Positions 1-11,863 of a stretch of 64,000 bases of DNA are shown here, piece by piece. Source of the stretch: Cryptomeria japonica. Lineage: Eukaryota; Streptophyta; Pinopsida; Cupressales; Cupressaceae. The position numbers and the translations under genes are program-made. The stretch spans positions 260,575,386-260,639,385 of the forward strand of contig NC_081406.1 of assembly GCF_030272615.1 (NCBI RefSeq), in the 5' to 3' direction. The number at the start of each line of letters is the position of its first letter. Position 1 is the stretch's first letter. The notes beneath the pieces were generated by a model, which had not been told where the DNA came from, ran no database searches, and worked only from the letters and a program-made list of their open reading frames with translations.

Positions 1-38
1 TAAATGCTAGTGGACTCACTCTGGAATTCAAGAATGGA

Positions 39-2838
39 TTGTGCAGAATCAAAGGAAAGAATGGTGAATTGGTGGCCACCGGCATGCAGACCAAAGGTAA
101 CCTATTTCAGTTGAATGCAAATATTAGTATATGTCTTATGGCCAAGTTCGATGACAGCTGGATATGGCATAGGAGACTTTGCCATGTAAACTTTGACAAC
201 ATTGTGAAGGCCAATAAGATCAAGGTAGTTAGAGGGTTGCCGGTGCTGAGCAAACCGGAAAATACCTTGTGCAGAGAGTGTCAACTGGGGAAAATGTCTT
301 CCTCAACCTTTAAAGGTAAACCTTTCACTGCTGACAATTTACTTGATCTTGTGCATACTAATTTGTGTGGTCCTATGAAAACTAGGAGTGTGCAGGTTGA
401 TAGGTACTTCATGATTCTCACTGATGACTGCTCAAGAATGATGTGGGTTGAAAGATAAGTCTGAAGCTTTTGGAAAGTTCAAAGCTTTTAGAGCATTAGT
501 GGATAAGGAAAGCAGTAAAAGGATCAAGTGCCTTAGAATTGATCAAGGAGGGGAATTCACTTCCGGTGAATTCAACAAGTACTGTGAAGAACATGGCATC
601 AAGAGGCAATTGTCTGCCCCCCGGACTCCATGGCAGAATGACCTAGTAGAGAGGAATAATTGGACTGTGGTTGAAGCAGCAAGAACAATGCTGATTCAAG
701 GAAAGGTTACTCACACCTTTTGGAGAGAAGCGGTGAGCATTGCAGTCTACAAAATGAACCGGGTACTCATCAAGAAAGGTAAGGATAAAACTCCTTATGA
801 GTATTGGACTGGTAAGACACCTGTGATTAGCTACTTTAGAGTGTTTGGTAGCAAATGTTACATCAAGAGGAGTGAACACCAGAGCAAATTTGATGTGAAA
901 TGTGATGAGGGAATATCCCTAGGGTATTCCACCAAAAGCAAAGCTCTCAAATGTTTCAATAATAGGACTCAGAGAATTATGGAAAGCATCAATGTGAGAG
1001 TTGATGAAACCTCTGAGAAAACTGAGGAAACTAACAATAAGAAAGTGGTAAATGAACCGCTTGTAACCTTCTGGGAACTAGTTGCCAGTCAACCAAGTAC
1101 CAGTAATAGTGTTCCTACACCGGTAGATGTAGATGCTAATACTGATGGAGAAGAGGATGAAGAAGAAAAGAAAGAGGAATCTGTTAAGACCATTCCTTGG
1201 TATGTCAAGCTGAATCATGATCCTAAGAAGATCATAGGAGATAAGGATGCAGGAATCCTTACAAGAAGAAAGGTCAGAGAAAACTCATGTATGATTTCTG
1301 AATTTGAGCCTAAATCATTCAAAGAGGCACATAAAGATGAAGACTGGATCAAGGCAATGGAAGAGGAACTTGACCAGATAGAGAAAAATGGCACATGGTC
1401 TTTGGTACCCAGACCGGAGCATAAAAATGTCATCAGTACCAAATGGGTTTTCAGAAATAAGCTGAATGAGGATGGCACAGTGATTAGAAACAAAGCCAGA
1501 CTGGTGTGTAAAGGATATAACCAAGAAGAAGGAGAAGACTATGGAGAAACCTTTTCTCTTGTAGCTAGATTGGAAGGAGTTCGTATGCTTCTTGCATATG
1601 CAGCTTTTAAAGGATTCAAAGTATCAAATGGATGTAAAATCTACATTCCTAAATGGTGTACTTGAAGAGGAGGTGTATATAGAGCAACTAGTTGGGTTTT
1701 CCCTATCTGAAGATAGTGACATGGTGTGTAGGCTACATAAAGCCTTATATGGTCTAAAGCAGGAACCTAAAGCATGGTATGAATGTCTGCACTCCCATCT
1801 TGTGAAATTTGGATTTGAGAGAACAAGTGAAGATAGCAATATCTACTTGAAATATGAAGGAGATCAGATCCTGATCTGTGAGGTATTTGTTGATGACATT
1901 ATCTTTGGTGGAGATGACAAGATGAGTCATGAGTTTGCAGATGAGATGAAGAAAGAGTTTGAGATGTCACTCATAGGGGAGATTAAGTTCTTCATTGGAC
2001 TGTAGATTCAGCAGATGAAAGATGGAATCTTTATCACTTAGTCCAAGTATGTCAAAGAGGTGTTGAAGACCTTTGGAAAGGAAAATAGCAAACCAGTTGG
2101 TACACCGATGGTGACCAATTGTAAACTATCCAAAGAGGATGACTCAGTATTGGTTAATGAGAAGGAATACCAATCAATGATTGGTAAGTTGCATTATGTA
2201 GTGCATAGCAGACCAGATATTGCACATGCAGTTGGCATTATTGCAAGGTTCCAGAAAAGTCCAAAAGAATACCACTTGGTTGCAGTCAAGTGGATTCTTA
2301 GGTATCTGAAGGGAACAATTAACTCTGGATTGTGGTATCCATATAGCAATGATTTCAACTTGAAAGTATTCACAAATGTTGATTGGGTAGGTAATGTGGA
2401 CGATCGGAAGAGCACAACCAGTGGTGTATTCCTTCTCGGTGGTAAATGGTTTCATGGATGAGTAAGAAGCAAAGTTGTATCTCTCCGTCTACAGCGGAAG
2501 CGGAGTATGTTGCAGCTTTCATGAACTGCACTCAGACAATTTGGATGAAGCATGTACTAAATGGCTTCAAAGTTCATGTTTCTGAACTGGTAAGCATATT
2601 TTGTGATAACACAAGTGCTATCAATATTTCAAAGAATCCGGTTTTACATTCTAGAATCAAGCACTTTGAGCTTAAGTATCATTTCTTGAGGGAAAAGGTT
2701 CAGAACAAAGAGATTGCACTGGAACATGTTTCTAGTAAGGAGCAGTTAGCAGACATATTCACCAAGCCTCTCCCAAAGGCCACATTTATGTACTTAAGAG
2801 GTGAATTAGGGGTACTGCCCCTTCAGGAGGTGAACTAA
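39..2838 (+). pseudogene. copia pol polyprotein (integrase, RT, RNase H), broken
   Basis: The polyprotein would integrate and reverse-transcribe the element. Visible in order: the pre-integrase zinc region (WHRRLCH then CRECQLGK), integrase core acidic residues in LTDDCSR, IDQGGEF and the Glu of NDLVERN, the RT palm motif FVDDIIFGG near 1890-1915, and RNase H with DWVGN, STAEAEY and CDNTSAI. The reading frame changes near 450, about 1640 and near 2455. Two in-frame TAG codons (2003-2005 and 2039-2041) stand where Gln fits (GLxIQQ, ITxSKY), consistent with C-to-T change. The start lies outside the window, so 39 is only the first open codon run. It ends with LPLQEVN and a stop just before the purine tracts. 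Certain as copia pol, and clearly non-functional. Confidence 0.93.
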
Positions 2839-2909
2839 AGGTATTTTCTCTACATCAGTCAGGTATTGCATAGTCAATTTTTTTTTTAGGATTGATGTGT
2901 TGAAGGATG

Positions 2910-3083
2910 CTACTCCTTAGGGGGAGTAGCATAATGGAATAGGGAAGCTTGTGCCTCCACTTTGGCATTGTTGTCAAAGGGGGAGAAGAAGTGAAGCAGA
3001 GAAGATATCTGCAGAAACTGGGGGAGAAGATGTGAATCGGAGAGATATCTTTGTATATTGCCATCAATGCTAAAGGGGGAGAT
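2910..3083 (+). other. multiple polypurine tracts
   Basis: Four purine-rich runs of the GGGGGAG type occur at about 2916-2925, 2978-2991, 3020-3031 and 3072-3082. The last abuts the LTR start TGTTGGC and is the likely plus-strand primer. Repeated tracts here are a known Sirevirus trait, so the series supports the lineage call. Confidence 0.7.
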
Positions 3084-4390
3084 TGTTGGCATTATGTGAA
3101 CTGGTATGAGGACATGATGACATTGTATGTTGTCATTGATGTCGATATGCTGAAGAGAGAACCGGTATGTTACCTAGAACCAGTATATGTAAGAACCAGT
3201 ATAACATTGTGAACCGGTATATGTGCCAAAGTGAAGTGGTATGTTTGTTCAAGGTGAACTAGCATGTTGGTATGGGAACCGGCACATGGAAGCTTTGTAT
3301 GACTACTGGTTGGTAGTCTCAACTTTAGGGTTTCTGGTTGAAGTGCTTCAAGCCCGTGTGACTCAACCGGTGACTTTGTGTGATGAGTTAGCATTGTAAC
3401 GAAGAACAGATCATATTGCCACGTCAACCTTGTGCACGTGAAGGATCATGCATGAAGGAGATTGTTCCTATCTACCTCGGGAATGTGCGAAGTCTGTAAA
3501 TGGTGAAACACGTGATGGGTTATCAGCCGCCATGAAAGCGGTAGAAAACGAACGATGGAGAACGTCTTGAGATCGATTCAAGACTGTTGCATTTAATGCA
3601 ATGTACTCAACGGTCAGGATTGAACCGTTTGAATTTCTTAACCTAACAAGTTTAGGGTTTAGGGTTTATGCTATCGACCTATTTGTTTCCTATAAGGTCG
3701 ATGTTGTGTTTCTTTCTGAGGTTGTTGGCAAAAGTTGTGTGTGTGTATCCAAGTGAAGAGATACGTGATTCTTTCCAGACTAGGGGAGAGAAGTGATACC
3801 TATAGAGTGTAAGTGCAGAAGGTGAAGAAGAGCTAAAGTGGATTTGCATTGGAATTGAGTGTTGTTACCAGATCATTGTAATACCTGTTGATCTCTGACC
3901 ACTTCAACAATTGGGAAATCCCTTAACAGGGTAGCTTTAACCGACTTGCTATAAATCCTTTAACAGGGTGACTCAAAACTATTGAGTTCTTGAAATCCTC
4001 TAACAAGGTAACCTTCAACACGGTTTAACCCTTAACCGGGTATTCTGGCCATCCCTTAACTGGGTGATCCCTAATAGGATCGGTTCCTAATAGAACCTAT
4101 TATATTAGTCTTTAACTGGACAAGGCTCCTAACAGAGTGGACTTCTAAAGAGTTCAAAACAACTTGTGGGTATTCATCCCCACCGTGGTTTTTCCCAGTT
4201 GGGTTTCCACGTGAAAATCTGTGTGTCATGTGTGATGTTTTCATGTGATGGTTCAGTGTCTTATGTCTGATGGTAAAACATGTTGAACTAGTCTGTTTGT
4301 TTGACAAACCGGTTTTGGGAATGTGTTTTTGCCTGTACTGATTCACCCCCCCCCCCTCCTCAGTATCGGTTTGGTACTATCCGTTCATCA
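3084..4390 (+). repeat. 3' LTR of the copia element
   Basis: Starts TGTTGGC directly after a purine tract and ends near 4390 in TTCATCA. Internal short repeats of the type TTAACAGGGTR (about 3920-4120) and a run of C at 4347-4358 are typical of this LTR type. The mate LTR is outside the window, so the right edge rests on where similarity to the 21935 region begins. Confidence 0.75.
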
Positions 4391-5042
4391 TTGAGTTATC
4401 ACATGGTATCTATATTATTAACCTTAATGGATGAACTCATCATGTTATCTAAATTGTAACTCTAATGGATGAACTGATCAAGTTATCTATATTTTAACCC
4501 TAATGGATGAACTTCGTTATGTTATCTACATTTTAACCTTAATAAATGAACTTCATCATATTAGCTATATTTTAACTATAATGGAAGAACTTGTCATGTT
4601 ATCTAATTTTAACTCTAATGGATGAACTTCATTAAGTTATCTATATTTTAACTCTAATGGATGAACCTCTACATGTTATCTATGTTTTAACTTTTATGAG
4701 TAAAATTCCTCATGTTAGCCTCATCTTCAACCTTAATGGATGAATGCGTCCTATTATCTATAATTTTAATTTACTGAACAAATTATATCCATGTTTTAAG
4801 TAATAACATGTAATTAAGTTAACCTGCTTAATTGGATCAAATGTCGTGAGTTGAGTTAGATGTTAAGTTATGTAATCACGTTGGGAAACTCTTTAGGTTT
4901 GTTTAGTCTTCCGCTGTGTTATCGAAGCTTTTGATAACTCATTGTACCTTAATGTTGTGTCTTATTTTAAAAATATATATATTTGTACTCCATTTGTGTG
5001 TTTTAGCTTTATCCCTTCAGGGTTTCCTGGTGGGGCATTACA
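4391..5042 (+). repeat. 5' LTR tail of the long-LTR element
   Basis: Matches 21935-22580 along its whole length and ends GGGGCATTACA, two bases before the primer site. The upstream part of this LTR is displaced beyond the left window edge by the copia insertion. Confidence 0.82.
4405..4755 (+). repeat. 38-39 bp minisatellite inside the LTR
   Basis: About nine imperfect head-to-tail units containing TTATCTATATTTTAAC followed by TAATGGATGAAC. The same array, unit for unit, is present in the 3' LTR, so it predates insertion of the element. Confidence 0.85.
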
Positions 5043-5044
5043 TT

Positions 5045-5056
5045 TGGTATCAGAGC
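5045..5056 (+). other. primer binding site, tRNA-iMet
   Basis: TGGTATCAGAGC begins two bases after the LTR end and is complementary to the 3' end of plant initiator Met tRNA, the usual minus-strand primer of plant LTR elements. Confidence 0.88.
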
Positions 5057-7279
5057 CCATGTTGCAACACTGGGATCTCTGGTTTCGCTTGTGCCCTTAG
5101 TTGGTGTGAGGTGTATTGACCTTATGTTGTATGCTTGTTCTCCTTGTTGTATTAGTGTGATTGATCAGACCTTAACTTGTGTGTAATGTGTGTGTTCACA
5201 CCTTGTTTTCACCTTCTTGATGTGGGTGCTTTGGAATGATTATATGTGCTTTGTCTACTTATTGAGGTCTTGGTCTATGATTTCTCTTATTCTAAAAGAG
5301 AGTCGTATGTACCTTCCTTATTGATTGTTGTACTCTTTTGACTAATCCATTTGGGTTGGTTTGTGTTGTCTTGAATCTGAAAGTATGAAATGTGCGTGTT
5401 TAAGAGTATGATCTATCTTAGTGTTGTCCACTTGAAGGACTAGTATGGTAAATATTGAATGCTTATTTTGTAGCAAAATGAATGATTATCACCCTTCCTC
5501 CTCTCTCTCTCTAGAAATTAAAATGCTTGTTATATGTGTAATTATCCCTTATGTGAGTTTTCTTTTTGCAAGAGAAAGGTTGTGACTCCTTGAACTCTTG
5601 TGTGAGCCTTATGATGCTTATGTGTTTTAGATAATAAAAGGACTATGGGTTTGAAATTTAATATTGGTTATTGGGAGAAAAATGTATGTTTACATTAAAG
5701 AATTATCCATGTGTTTTGTAGGAGTAACATAATTAAATTCTATCTTAAGTAAGGTGCATTAATATGCGAATAGTTGAATTATGTGAAATGGCTTTGTTTG
5801 TATAAGAAGTACCAAAAGAGAACATGTTATAGTAGCTTCAAGAGTGTATTAATGTGTTCCACAAAAGATTGTTTTATGTGCTTCTTTAAACCAGTTTGAT
5901 TGAGGATCTATTTTAGCAATGCTCCATTGAACTTGCCTTTGGATATATGTAATTGTCTTATTATGTTTAGAAAGTGTGAATGAAAAGCTTGTTTGATGTG
6001 TATGCATAAATGTGTATTATTTAGTTGATAGCTCCTCGCTTATCTTCTTACCGTACCTTGAATTTTCAATGATAGGTTGCAGATTTTGATATGTATATTT
6101 TGTTTTGAACTAAGAATAGGGAGTGTTCTCAAGAGGTCTTGTATTATTGAAAGATTGTCTGTCTTGATTTCTTGTTTAGAAAACTAGAACAATTTGTTGC
6201 AACCATAATAATTGGAAATGTCATGTTAGGTTGTTTGGCATCCTCCTAAAATGATAGCGAAATGAAAACCGTGCAACTAAAATGATAGACTTATAGTGAG
6301 AAGTTTCAGCTTGTAGTGTGATCTTGTTGATCTTGTGTCTTTATAGGAAATAGTTCGATTATCAAACTCTCTTTCCATTCTCTTTGCCTAAATCATAAGA
6401 TTTTTAGAAATGCTACTAAGAATGCATTGATTTAAAAGGAATTTTTATAACACATATGAAATTGTATGTTTGCTTTTGGGCTTCTTATGGAAAAGTGAAA
6501 GTCTTAAGCTTCAGGAAGAAAATTGCATATTTAGTAATGTGAATACGAATGCTTAGTGGAAATTAGAGAAAGATATAGGAATGATGTTATTTCCTTATGT
6601 AATGGTGAATTGTTAAGGATTTCAGTACTTGTACCTAGAATAAACTTGATCCAGTTATTCATGTGGAAAGCATAGTTAAAACCTTCCTTGAGTAGATGGT
6701 AGCGTACTGAAAAAAATTACTCCCCGTAAATGTGACTAAACCAGTAATGGTGCTATTCCTTATGTATTGTAAGAAACCTGTGCTTTCTATGTGTGCCCGT
6801 GGGATGGTGAAGTAATCAACCATGGAGGATATGTTTGCTTATGAGTATGGGAAACCATACTATTTATGTGATGTTTCTTATTTGTTTCCTTATTGAGTGC
6901 CAACCCACGAGTTGTTGATAAGTCAGTATGTGAAGGGGTAGTATTAGAAGTCACCATTCCTTAAATAGTATAGATCGGTGTATGAGTGATATCGACGCGA
7001 AGTGCCTTTAGCTTATCTATTTTGAGGAAAAATATAGTTATATAATGAAACTGTATTATAGGTGTATTCAATACTTTCCCTTTTGATGAACCAATTTATA
7101 AGGTTTATGTGTGTCAGCCTTCTCCTATCCTTTATTTGAGCATATTGATGTCAGTTCTTGTGCAGAATGATGGTTTTTATTGGAGGATCTTTTGTCTTGT
7201 CTTCATGAAAGGTATATTATTTTCACATGAGCTGCCAATTGGCCAATGTTGGCAGACATGTGGGTGGACCTTAGCCATG
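5057..7279 (+). other. non-coding interior of the long-LTR element, left part
   Basis: Only short accidental ORFs are open here. No zinc knuckle, protease, RT or integrase motif appears on either strand. It is T-rich and plausibly leader or filler of a LARD-like element. Confidence 0.5.
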
Positions 7280-7284
7280 TATAC

Positions 7285-8346
7285 TGTATACACCTAAAAA
7301 TGGTCTGAAGATAGTTAATTAAATACACAGTTATTTGATTAATTCCCCTACCCAATTAATTGAATTCACAATCAATTTAATTAATTTTTCTATTCATCTA
7401 CTACTAAATAAATCTACATGATTTATTTATATAGTTCATTTCACATCCCCCTTTGATTAATTAATTCTAAATTAATTAATGTCTCCCCATATTAATCAAT
7501 TCTTCTAATCCCTAATTAAAATTAACAAACTCAATTTTGTTGAGATTAATTACCATTTTCCAATTATTTGAATTTCTAAATTCAAATGAGCACATGGCTC
7601 CTAACTTTTAACCACCTAACCTAACCATCCCCTAATCTAACTCATTCCATCTAATCCTGGGTTTAACTAACCCTATCCTATCTTGCACATTCTAACCTCC
7701 TTATCCTAACCTCCCATGGTGTGGATATTCTCCCCTTGAGACACATGGCACTTTTGCCACATGTCTCCTCCCTTAGACACGTGCCCTCTCATGAGCAAGG
7801 CTCCTTGACACTTGTCACCACAGAGATGACAAGTGTCTCTTCCTCCATCCTCTTCTCCAACTTCCTCAATCTTGGCCCTTGATATCTTCAGATCAAATCT
7901 GGACCATCAATTCCTGCCACCTTAACTTTGGCCTTGGAATTCCTATAAATACCTCTCATTTTGGAGCAATAAGGATCCCATCTCATATCAATTTAGGCAT
8001 TGTTACTATAGGCATTTGCATTTCAATTATCTAGTAATTAGCTTTTGGATTAATCATATCATGTTAATTTAGTTTCTTAAATCATGCATTTCATATCATC
8101 TCCATAGTCAATCATGATCAAATAGCTACTCAACTCTTGAGTTGCCACTTTGGAGGTCATTGCTCCACTGAGAGCCCATCAATCCAACACCTTCAAGGTC
8201 CTCAAGAATAGAGGAAAATGGGACATTTCAAGGAAGGCTTATGGTTTGCATTTCTAATCTAGTTTTCAATTAAGCTTTTCAATTACATTTTATTGTCTCA
8301 TTATATGTGTATGCCTCCTTCTATATACCACATTTTTAGCATCACA
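7285..8346 (+). repeat. LTR 1 of the non-coding element
   Basis: A TATA-box-like TATAAATA at about 7943-7950 is in a good position for an LTR promoter and is conserved in LTR 2. An inverted repeat, ACACTTGTCA... with TGACAAGTGT, lies around 7809-7833. Confidence 0.92.
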
Positions 8347-9254
8347 TTAATTGGCCAAAAAATGCCACAAATTCAAAAAAATAAATTTTTGATGTATTTT
8401 TTTAAAAAATGCATGTAAATTTTTTTTTTCGAATGCAAATGGAATTTTTAAAAATCCGGAAAAACCCATTTCACTAATCAAAAAACCCATCTCAAAAATA
8501 TAATTTTTTTCCCAACCCATCTGACGAAAATGCTAAAAAATGATTTTTTATGCAAGCATCTAAATTGTTTTCAAAAATCAACTAAACATTAACAAAGTTG
8601 GGTTTCTCGAAGTACGTATCGGTGGACCGTATGCCAGAGGACGCTCATATTGCCAAACTCACTTGAACCTATGCTAGTGGTACGGGATTGCCATTTCCTT
8701 CCTCCAGAGCAATTTTTCTCAAACAACCACAGTGCACAAATGAGGAATGGTAAAAAGAATTCACCTTTTTAAACTCATAATGGGGCATTTATGTGGGATT
8801 TTTATTCCACTGATGTTTAATCATCTAATCAATTAATCAGCCTGGTAGGGTAATGTTTTCAAATTTATTATCGGGAAATGAAGCGGATTGACTCTTAAAA
8901 TCTCTAAAAATCAAAAAATAATTAAAATTCTAAAAATTTCAAAAAAAAAAAAAAATCACAAAAAATTCAAAAACATTCGAAAATTATTCAATTCATCTCC
9001 CGAGGGGACATCCTTGCATCGATATCTATCAATCAACGTCTGCGGCATCATATCGAGATTTATCATCTCCGAGATCGAAACCACATCACATTGAGATTTA
9101 TCATCTCCAAATCAAATCAGTATCATATCGAAACCAAATCCGCATCAAATCAAGATCGAATCTGCATCCTATCGAAATCAATATCAACAACATCATCAAT
9201 CGAGTTTTCTTTGAACCAACGTGTCGTCAGACATCGCTTCAAAAAGGGGCAAAA
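8347..9254 (+). other. interior of the non-coding element
   Basis: Begins TTAATTGGCC after LTR 1, which is not the usual iMet site. An A-rich stretch lies at 8880-8980, and 9040-9190 holds imperfect repeats around ATCGAGATTTATCATCTCC. No credible ORF is present. Confidence 0.7.
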
Positions 9255-10316
9255 TGTATACACCTAAAAATGATCTAAAGATAGTTAATTAAATACGCAG
9301 TTATTTGATTAATTCCCCTTCCCAATTAATTGAATTCACAAGCAATTTAATTAATTTCTCTATTCATCTACTAGTAAATAAATCTACATGATTTATTTAT
9401 ATAGTTCATTTCACATCCCCCTTTGATTAATTAATTCTAAATTAATTAATGTCTCCCTATATTAATCAATTCTTCTAATCCCTAATTAAAATTAACAAAC
9501 TCAAGTTTGTTGAGATTAATTACCATTTTCCAATTATTTGAATTTCTAAATTCAAATGAGCACATGGCTCCTAACTTTTAACCACCTAACCTAACCGTCC
9601 CCTAATCTAACTCATTCCATCTAATCCTGGGTTTAACTAACCCTGTCCTATCTTGCACATTCTAACCTCCTTATCCTAACCTCCCATGGTGTGGATATTC
9701 TCCCCTTGAGACACATGGCACTTTTGCCACATGTCTCCTCCCTTGGACACGTGCCCTCTCATGAGCAAGGCTCCTTGACACTTGTCACCACAGAGATGAC
9801 AAGTGTCTCTTCCTCCATCCTCTTCTCCAACTTCCTCAATCTTGGCCCTTGATATCTTCAGATCAGATCTGGATAGTCGATTCTTGCCACCTCAGCTTTG
9901 GCCTTGGAATTCCTATAAATACCCCTCATTTTGGAGCAATAAGGATCCCATCTCATATCAATTTAGGCATTGTTACTATAGGCATTTGCATTTCAATTAT
10001 CTAGTAATTAGCTTTTGGATTAATCATATCATGTTAATTTAGTTTCTTAAATCATGCATTTCATATCATCTCCATAGTCAATCATGATCAAATAGCTACT
10101 CAACTCTTGAGTTGCCACTTTGGAGGTCATTGCTCCACTGAGAGCCCATCAATCCAACACCTTCAAGGTCCTCAAGAATAGAGGAAAATGGGACATTTCA
10201 AGGAAGGCTTATGGTTTGCATTTCTAATCTAGTTTTCAATTAAGCTTTTCAATTACATTTTATTGTCTCATTATATGTGTATGCCTCCTTCTATACACCA
10301 CATTTTTAGCATCACA
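9255..10316 (+). repeat. LTR 2 of the non-coding element
   Basis: Identical in length to LTR 1 and about 98% identical. Ends CA immediately before the right copy of the target duplication TATAC. Confidence 0.93.
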
Positions 10317-10321
10317 TATAC

Positions 10322-11850
10322 CTCTGGCTTATGGTGAGTATCCTGAGAGGTACGTCGCTATGCGGGGTGTGACCTACGCGTGCCCTTTTCCATGAGGTAC
10401 ACTGCCATGCGGGATACGTCCATTGCGTGCCTTTTCCGTTTGGAGTATTGCCATGTCATGCTGAGACACGATGTGGGATGTAGTAGACATTGCCACGTGG
10501 CCTACTAACTAGTTTAGGGTAGAGCCATGTCACGTGACGACGTGATGCGGGGTGATGTCGAGGTACACACTGCCATGCGGATGTGTGACTAGGCCACACC
10601 ACATGATGAGCTACTGTGATAGCTAGATGATTGTTCCTTCCTTCCTCATTGGTGGCTAGATGCTAGTCACATAGTGATGTTATGTGCACTTATGATATTT
10701 TTATTTATTTCCTTGTGGGCCAGTAATTTATTTTATTTTGACCTTGAAGGTTTAGCCACAATCTTGCGATCTTTTTCTTACTTGATTTGATGTTGCAAAT
10801 CCAAAATTATTTTCTTGCCTTATTGTTGGAATTGATGATTATTATCTTTATTCTTTTGTACTTTTTTGGCTAAACTGGTTTATCCTTATTGTTTTCGTAT
10901 GCTGGTCTTGTGTTGAAATGTGAATTCCTCTCCAAGAATGTAGGAGACGGCCTTGGTTGAGTGTATACGAGGAAGTAGATGTAGGGAACCTTGAGGATGG
11001 GGGTATGTGAGGCTGTGAAATAGCTAGGACCCACTACCTACCTATGTGTGGTGACTATCTCTTGGAGGCTAACCACCTTACGCAACAAGGGATGTTCACA
11101 AGAGTCTTGTATGGAAGGTAGCACTGCTATGGTGTGCCCTAGCACCATCAAGCCCTTGGGTGAGATATTGGATATTTATGATCATGTTATTTGTTCTAAG
11201 ATCAGGCATAGAGATGTTGATCTTGCATGTTATCTTCGACTGAGCATTAGACATGCTCACATGTGGCCTTTTGGGTTGTGTATTCTAGTTATGTGGATGG
11301 TTATTATGTGTAAACATGGATTAAATGGTGTTAACTTGTTACTATGTTATGGGACATAGTCATTGGAAAGGTTCTTATATGCCTGGAAAGTGTAAACAAT
11401 TGATTTATTTACGTTGCTCATATTTATTGAAAGTTAACTTGGTTGTAGAAAATGATATTTGAAGCTAGTTCTATGCGATAAAGTTTTGTAAAAAGATCTA
11501 TTGGTAAAATAAATTGATCATGATGGCATGTTTTCTTGTCATATTGGATAGATGAGTATGGTAATTTTTGCTTACCTCTTTTAATGCTTTAATTTAGCAT
11601 AATGAAAGGAAGAAAATTCTTGTTTCTCTGCTATGGTTGTGGATAATTCCTAGAATATTTTAAGAAGTGTATGGTTTTAGATGTATCTTGCCAATGGATA
11701 ATGGCATTTGTAAAGGATTTAGCAATAATGTTTCATTTATTTATGGAAAGATTCATATGTGCAAATTAATAATTGTTAAATGAGTTTCAGGGCTAATACG
11801 TGTTGCATGATTTCCACTTAGCCTTAAGACTTCCGGGAGTAAGTCAGAGC
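10322..11850 (+). other. non-coding interior of the long-LTR element, right part
   Basis: Continues the host element after the nested insertion. 10330-10620 is comparatively GC-rich, with several diverged copies of a motif around TGCCATGCGGGAT. An ORF at 11048-11359 resembles nothing I recognise and is probably chance. Confidence 0.45.
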
Positions 11851-11863
11851 CTAGGGGGGAGGA
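11851..11863 (+). other. polypurine tract of the long-LTR element
   Basis: TAGGGGGGAGGA lies immediately before the LTR start TGTAGTGCCCC, the expected position for the plus-strand primer. Confidence 0.8.

Larger units (their letters stand above)
1..4390 (+). mobile_element. Ty1/copia (Sirevirus-like) retrotransposon, 3' portion
   Basis: The domain order GAG-pre-integrase, integrase, reverse transcriptase, RNase H, purine tracts, LTR is that of Ty1/copia. Gag and the 5' LTR lie left of the window. Several GGGGGAG-type purine tracts between the pol end and the LTR suggest the Sirevirus/Maximus lineage (inference). The right end is taken at 4390, because from about 4395 the sequence matches another LTR copy near 21935, so this element inserted into the gypsy-type 5' LTR that ends at 5042. 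Confidence 0.85.
7285..10316 (+). mobile_element. non-coding LTR retrotransposon (LARD/TRIM-like), complete
   Basis: Two direct 1062-bp LTRs (7285-8346 and 9255-10316) both start TGTATACACC and end AGCATCACA. A 5-bp target duplication TATAC flanks them at 7280-7284 and 10317-10321. The 908-bp interior has no coding capacity, and a purine tract (AAAAAGGGGCAAAA) precedes the right LTR. By eye the LTRs differ at about 22 sites (about 2%), mostly transitions, so this is younger than its host element. Mobilisation must have used proteins supplied by another element. Confidence 0.95.

Noticed and set aside
5045-5056. tRNA fragment
   Set aside because: It matches a tRNA 3' end only as a primer site next to an LTR end; no cloverleaf is present.
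11048-11359. 103-codon ORF as a gypsy gag
   Set aside because: No zinc knuckle or capsid-like pattern, and it is isolated among stops.
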